Source: JAHFTY01 sp964584785
GTDB lineage: Bacteria > Acidobacteriota > Terriglobia > 20CM-2-55-15
Direction: 5' to 3'
DNA length: 64,000 nucleotides
Assembly (NCBI GenBank): GCA_964584785.1
Contig: CAZPBY010000004.1
Location: 1-64,000, forward strand
The notes beneath the pieces were generated by a model, which saw only the letters and a program-made list of their open reading frames with translations, was not told the DNA's origin and did not search any database. How positions within the stretch are numbered: position 1 is the first letter of the stretch; each line of letters begins with the position of its first letter. Position numbers and translations under genes: made by a program. This document shows positions 61,760 to 64,000 of this stretch, piece after piece.

Positions 61760-61810
61760 TAGAAAACGGACGAGTCTCGGATTGGCAATGCAGGGCTCGC
61801 CCGTTTTCTA
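61760..61810. terminator. stem-loop after the small secreted peptide gene
   Basis: TAGAAAACGGACGAG (61760-61774) pairs with 61796-61810 over 15 bp with one mismatch and a 21-nt loop. The A-rich base of the left arm gives a TTTTCTA on the exit side, so it can act as a terminator in either direction. Confidence 0.6.
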
Positions 61811-62104
61811 AATTCCTCGCGTCAGGTCTTTAAGTACGTCTTCCTCCTATCCGTCGAAGAATCAGTAGTGAACGGTTACGCCCGCAAGAAATTCTGAAAT
61901 TCCCGGAAAAATAAGTATAGACACCACTGTGACACCATCCGAAATTGGCTAGGTCAGCAGAGAATGACCCGCGCTTTCTGTAGTCGTTGCAGCTCCCACT
62001 GAGCTCTGCCGGCGGACGCATTGTTAATTCAACACCAAGAGAATTGCTTCATGTTTGTTCCCGTTTCCACAGGAATACGGGAGTGACTTGATGCAGGAGG
62101 CATA
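61811..62104. other. intergenic region, AT-richer, no gene seen
   Basis: About 290 bp upstream of the repeat-containing membrane protein. I see no convincing open frame, RNA or palindrome. The promoter of the next gene probably lies here, but no clear box pair stands out. Confidence 0.4.
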
Positions 62105-63784
62105 GTGAAATCGTCGTCAGCGGTCCATGTTTCAGTTGTCATCAGCATTGGTCTGATAACAGCGATACTTTTGTCCATTTGGGTTTGGCCTACATTGCAG
62201 ATCCCGAACGTCGAGACCAATCCTCACGTTCTGTACCTGCTTTCCACCATTGCTCAATCTCTGGCAGCTATCGTCGGCCTTGTTTTCGCCGCGTCGTTTA
62301 TTGGCAGCCAGATCGCACAACGGCAGATCGCCGGGCGCCAGGCCAAAGCCATAGACCGCTTCACGGCAGAGTTTCTGCTTCTGTTCGTAGCCGCTATTCT
62401 TCTTTCGCTTTGGCTGTTGTCCAATCCGAACCCCGCGGCTGTAAAACTGGCATTCAGCTTTGCCGCGAGCGCCCTGATCATGCTGTTGCCGTTCTTCCTC
62501 GTTCTGAAAGACAAACTGAACGTGGAAACACAGATTCAGAGCGCTCTCGAGCAGGCACGCGTTGCGCTCAAGAAAGAAGACGGTGAGCCGGCAGAGGTGC
62601 ATGAACTCGATAACGCCGCCGTTCGGGCCTGCATGCACAAGGACTATACGTGTTACGACACTGCAGTGAACGCGTTGAGCGAGGTCGTTGTATCCGCGTA
62701 CGAAAACCGAAGAATGGAAGCGGTGCGAGCGGGCATCGATCGAATGTCCGACATTGCCTTGCTGTCGTTGGAGGATCCGCGAGCGCCTTACCGCGTCATT
62801 AGCGTCCTGGAGAAGCTGGGTGTGAAGTTTGCGGACAAGGGCGCGGACGCGGCTCTCATCCGCGTGGTCCGTGCGTTGCAGCGAATCAGCGTCGATGCCG
62901 CCGATCGAAACGTGGAGCGGCCGGTCAGCAGCGCGATTGCTGCTCTGGACACGATCGGCGCGAAGAGTTCCGAGAAGGGCATACTCGATGTGACCGCTGA
63001 AGTGCTGGCGGCCGCTGAAGCCGCGGCGATCAAAGCATTGACCCACGATATGGACGATCCGATCGAATGCACGATGAAGTGCATCTCGCGAATCGCGTCC
63101 ACGCCGGTATCGACAGCCGCTACGGCCGACCCGCAGCGCGGTGGACGGAAAATGGGTAAAGTCAAGCCGGGCGATATCGCCGTGCAACTGGCGGAAGTCG
63201 CCGATCGTATTGCCATCAAAGCGATCGAGACAGGCAACTCCGCCGTCGCCAAGAAAGCCACGATGACACTCTTCGAGATCGCCAAGAACGGCGCCGATGG
63301 TGCAGTCAACGAAGAGACCGCCACGCTTGCCATAGCTGGACTGAACAGGATCGGCATTCAATCCGCCGAGCACGACATGAGCGAGATCGGCCGCGTCAGC
63401 CTCGACGCCCTGGGTGAAGTCGGCCTGAGCTACGCCAAAAACAACCGGTCGCGGCTGGTTCGCAAGGTGATCGATGCGGCGGGCGATGTCGGCATACGGA
63501 ACCTCTCGGAAGAAACGCTCCCCGTTGTGGCCAACATGCTCGGAAACATCGGTGTTGCCGCCGACGAAAAAGGAATGATCGAAACGGTGTGGGCTTCTCA
63601 AATCCTTAGCAAAGTTGGCGCCAGCGCCTGCAAGTCGTCGAACGGCTCCTTGCGCGAGCAGTTTGTCTCCTGTCTCGAGAAAATCGTCGAAACAGCGAAG
63701 GAAAAAAACTGCACGAGCTTCAGTAAAGAGTTGAACCGGGCGCATGCAATGATAAGCGCCGCTCCTAGCCCGGCGACGGCGTAA
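62105..63784 (+). CDS. membrane-anchored helical-repeat protein, unknown
   Basis: A 559-residue protein starting at GTG after GGAGG. Residues 1-145 hold about four membrane segments (near 8-28, 45-68, 92-112 and 118-136). The remaining 410 residues are helical repeats of about 40 residues with a recurring pattern of 'IG/LG..A.+.G......R...AL..IG..A': VLEKLGVKFADKGADAALIR, LDTIGAKSSEKGILDVTAEV, LNRIGIQSAEHDMSEIGRVS, LGEVGLSYAKNNRSRLVRKV and LGNIGVAADEKGMIETVWAS. They resemble HEAT-type solenoids, here cytoplasmic by topology. A prepilin-like gene follows 24 bp later. Function unknown. Confidence 0.7.
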   Translation: MKSSSAVHVSVVISIGLITAILLSIWVWPTLQIPNVETNPHVLYLLSTIAQSLAAIVGLVFAASFIGSQIAQRQIAGRQAKAIDRFTAEFLLLFVAAILLSLWLLSNPNPAAVKLAFSFAASALIMLLPFFLVLKDKLNVETQIQSALEQARVALKKEDGEPAEVHELDNAAVRACMHKDYTCYDTAVNALSEVVVSAYENRRMEAVRAGIDRMSDIALLSLEDPRAPYRVISVLEKLGVKFADKGADAALIRVVRALQRISVDAADRNVERPVSSAIAALDTIGAKSSEKGILDVTAEVLAAAEAAAIKALTHDMDDPIECTMKCISRIASTPVSTAATADPQRGGRKMGKVKPGDIAVQLAEVADRIAIKAIETGNSAVAKKATMTLFEIAKNGADGAVNEETATLAIAGLNRIGIQSAEHDMSEIGRVSLDALGEVGLSYAKNNRSRLVRKVIDAAGDVGIRNLSEETLPVVANMLGNIGVAADEKGMIETVWASQILSKVGASACKSSNGSLREQFVSCLEKIVETAKEKNCTSFSKELNRAHAMISAAPSPATA

Positions 63785-63808
63785 TCCATGGACTGAACGG
63801 AGTAAGGA

Positions 63809-64000
63809 ATGAAGACAGGATGTCTCAAATCTCAATCGGGCACCAGCATGGTGGAACTATTGCTGGCGTCTACTATCCTCGGTATCTGCTCGCTGTTCCT
63901 GATGGCTTTGATCGGCACGTCCGTCGCCTCGAACACGCGTAACAAATTCGATAGCACCACCGCGATGATTCTTCAATCGATCGTGGAACAGATTTCCGCC
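63809..64000 (+). CDS. type IV prepilin-like protein (partial, runs off the window)
   Basis: The first 64 residues are visible. After a short leader (MKTGCLKSQSG) comes TSMVELLLASTILGICSLFL, the class III prepilin signal: cleavage after Gly, Glu at position 5 of the mature protein and a hydrophobic helix. GGAGTAAGGA lies just before the ATG. It resembles minor pilins or pseudopilins (PilV/GspH-like). The 3' end lies beyond 64000, so the subtype is open. Confidence 0.75.
   Translation, partial: MKTGCLKSQSGTSMVELLLASTILGICSLFLMALIGTSVASNTRNKFDSTTAMILQSIVEQISA

Noticed and set aside
62132..63835. 567-codon open frame antisense to the repeat-containing membrane protein
   Set aside because: It is slightly longer than the plus-strand gene, but the plus frame has a GGAGG site, membrane helices and regular repeats, while this one is rich in scattered Arg, His and Cys without pattern.

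Overview
The window looks like chromosomal DNA of a soil-type Acidobacteriota. The case rests on several family-level markers seen together: tandem MacB-like 'ADOP' permeases behind PadR regulators, a doubled TIGR03435 (DUF3738) protein, an Oar-like TonB-dependent receptor with an N-terminal carboxypeptidase-regulatory domain, a DUF1592/DUF1552 pair next to an ankyrin protein, and a type-2 isoleucyl-tRNA synthetase. GC is about 60% by eye, apart from a more AT-rich stretch at 1-590. No rRNA, CRISPR array, phage or intact transposase was seen.

Layout. 1-12.4 kb is mostly housekeeping: tRNA-Phe; a 21-bp minisatellite; ileS, a small secreted phosphatase-like gene, recA, a zinc-ribbon TPR gene, a 3-hydroxybutyryl-CoA dehydrogenase/thiolase pair and a TonB-type gene, all on the minus strand; then lspA, an RluA-family pseudouridine synthase and the RNase P RNA on plus. 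12.4-27.7 kb holds an epimerase, a nucleotidyltransferase-like gene, a TIGR03435 protein, the succinate dehydrogenase operon, an outer-membrane-like protein divergent from an M1 peptidase, a diguanylate cyclase, an NHL-repeat protein and a family-5 uracil-DNA glycosylase. 27.7-38.5 kb is an ABC export island: two PadR genes, two intact ADOP permeases, a third ADOP permease fused in frame to an ABC-2-type ATPase, its partner membrane protein, and two ADOP remnants. 38.5-48.8 kb has an amidohydrolase, the ankyrin-DUF1552-DUF1592 operon, a haem-oxygenase-fold candidate, a secreted HAD enzyme and an ECF sigma/membrane-protein pair. 49-64 kb has the TonB-dependent receptor, a Rieske-PilZ-Rieske operon, an M28 peptidase, a cupin, a response-regulator cyclase, a second amidohydrolase, a 49-residue secreted peptide, a repeat-rich membrane protein and the start of a type IV prepilin-like gene.

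Cross-cutting signals. (1) A family of long intergenic palindromes occurs five times, always within about 50 bp of a stop codon, with two further palindromes of other sequence and a composite nested one. (2) A short palindrome of similar style lies inside a coding sequence, exactly at the join between an ADOP permease and an ABC ATPase. (3) At least six genes have a good -10 box 8-11 nt before the start codon and no Shine-Dalgarno sequence, which suggests leaderless mRNAs. (4) The RNase P RNA carries a perfect 24-25 bp hairpin.

The best candidates for something undescribed are the paired Rieske/helical-domain proteins flanking a PilZ protein (52.3-56.7 kb), the palindrome-bridged permease-ATPase fusion (33.3-36.7 kb) and the membrane-anchored repeat protein beside a prepilin gene (62.1-64 kb). 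All calls come from reading the sequence; no database search was run.
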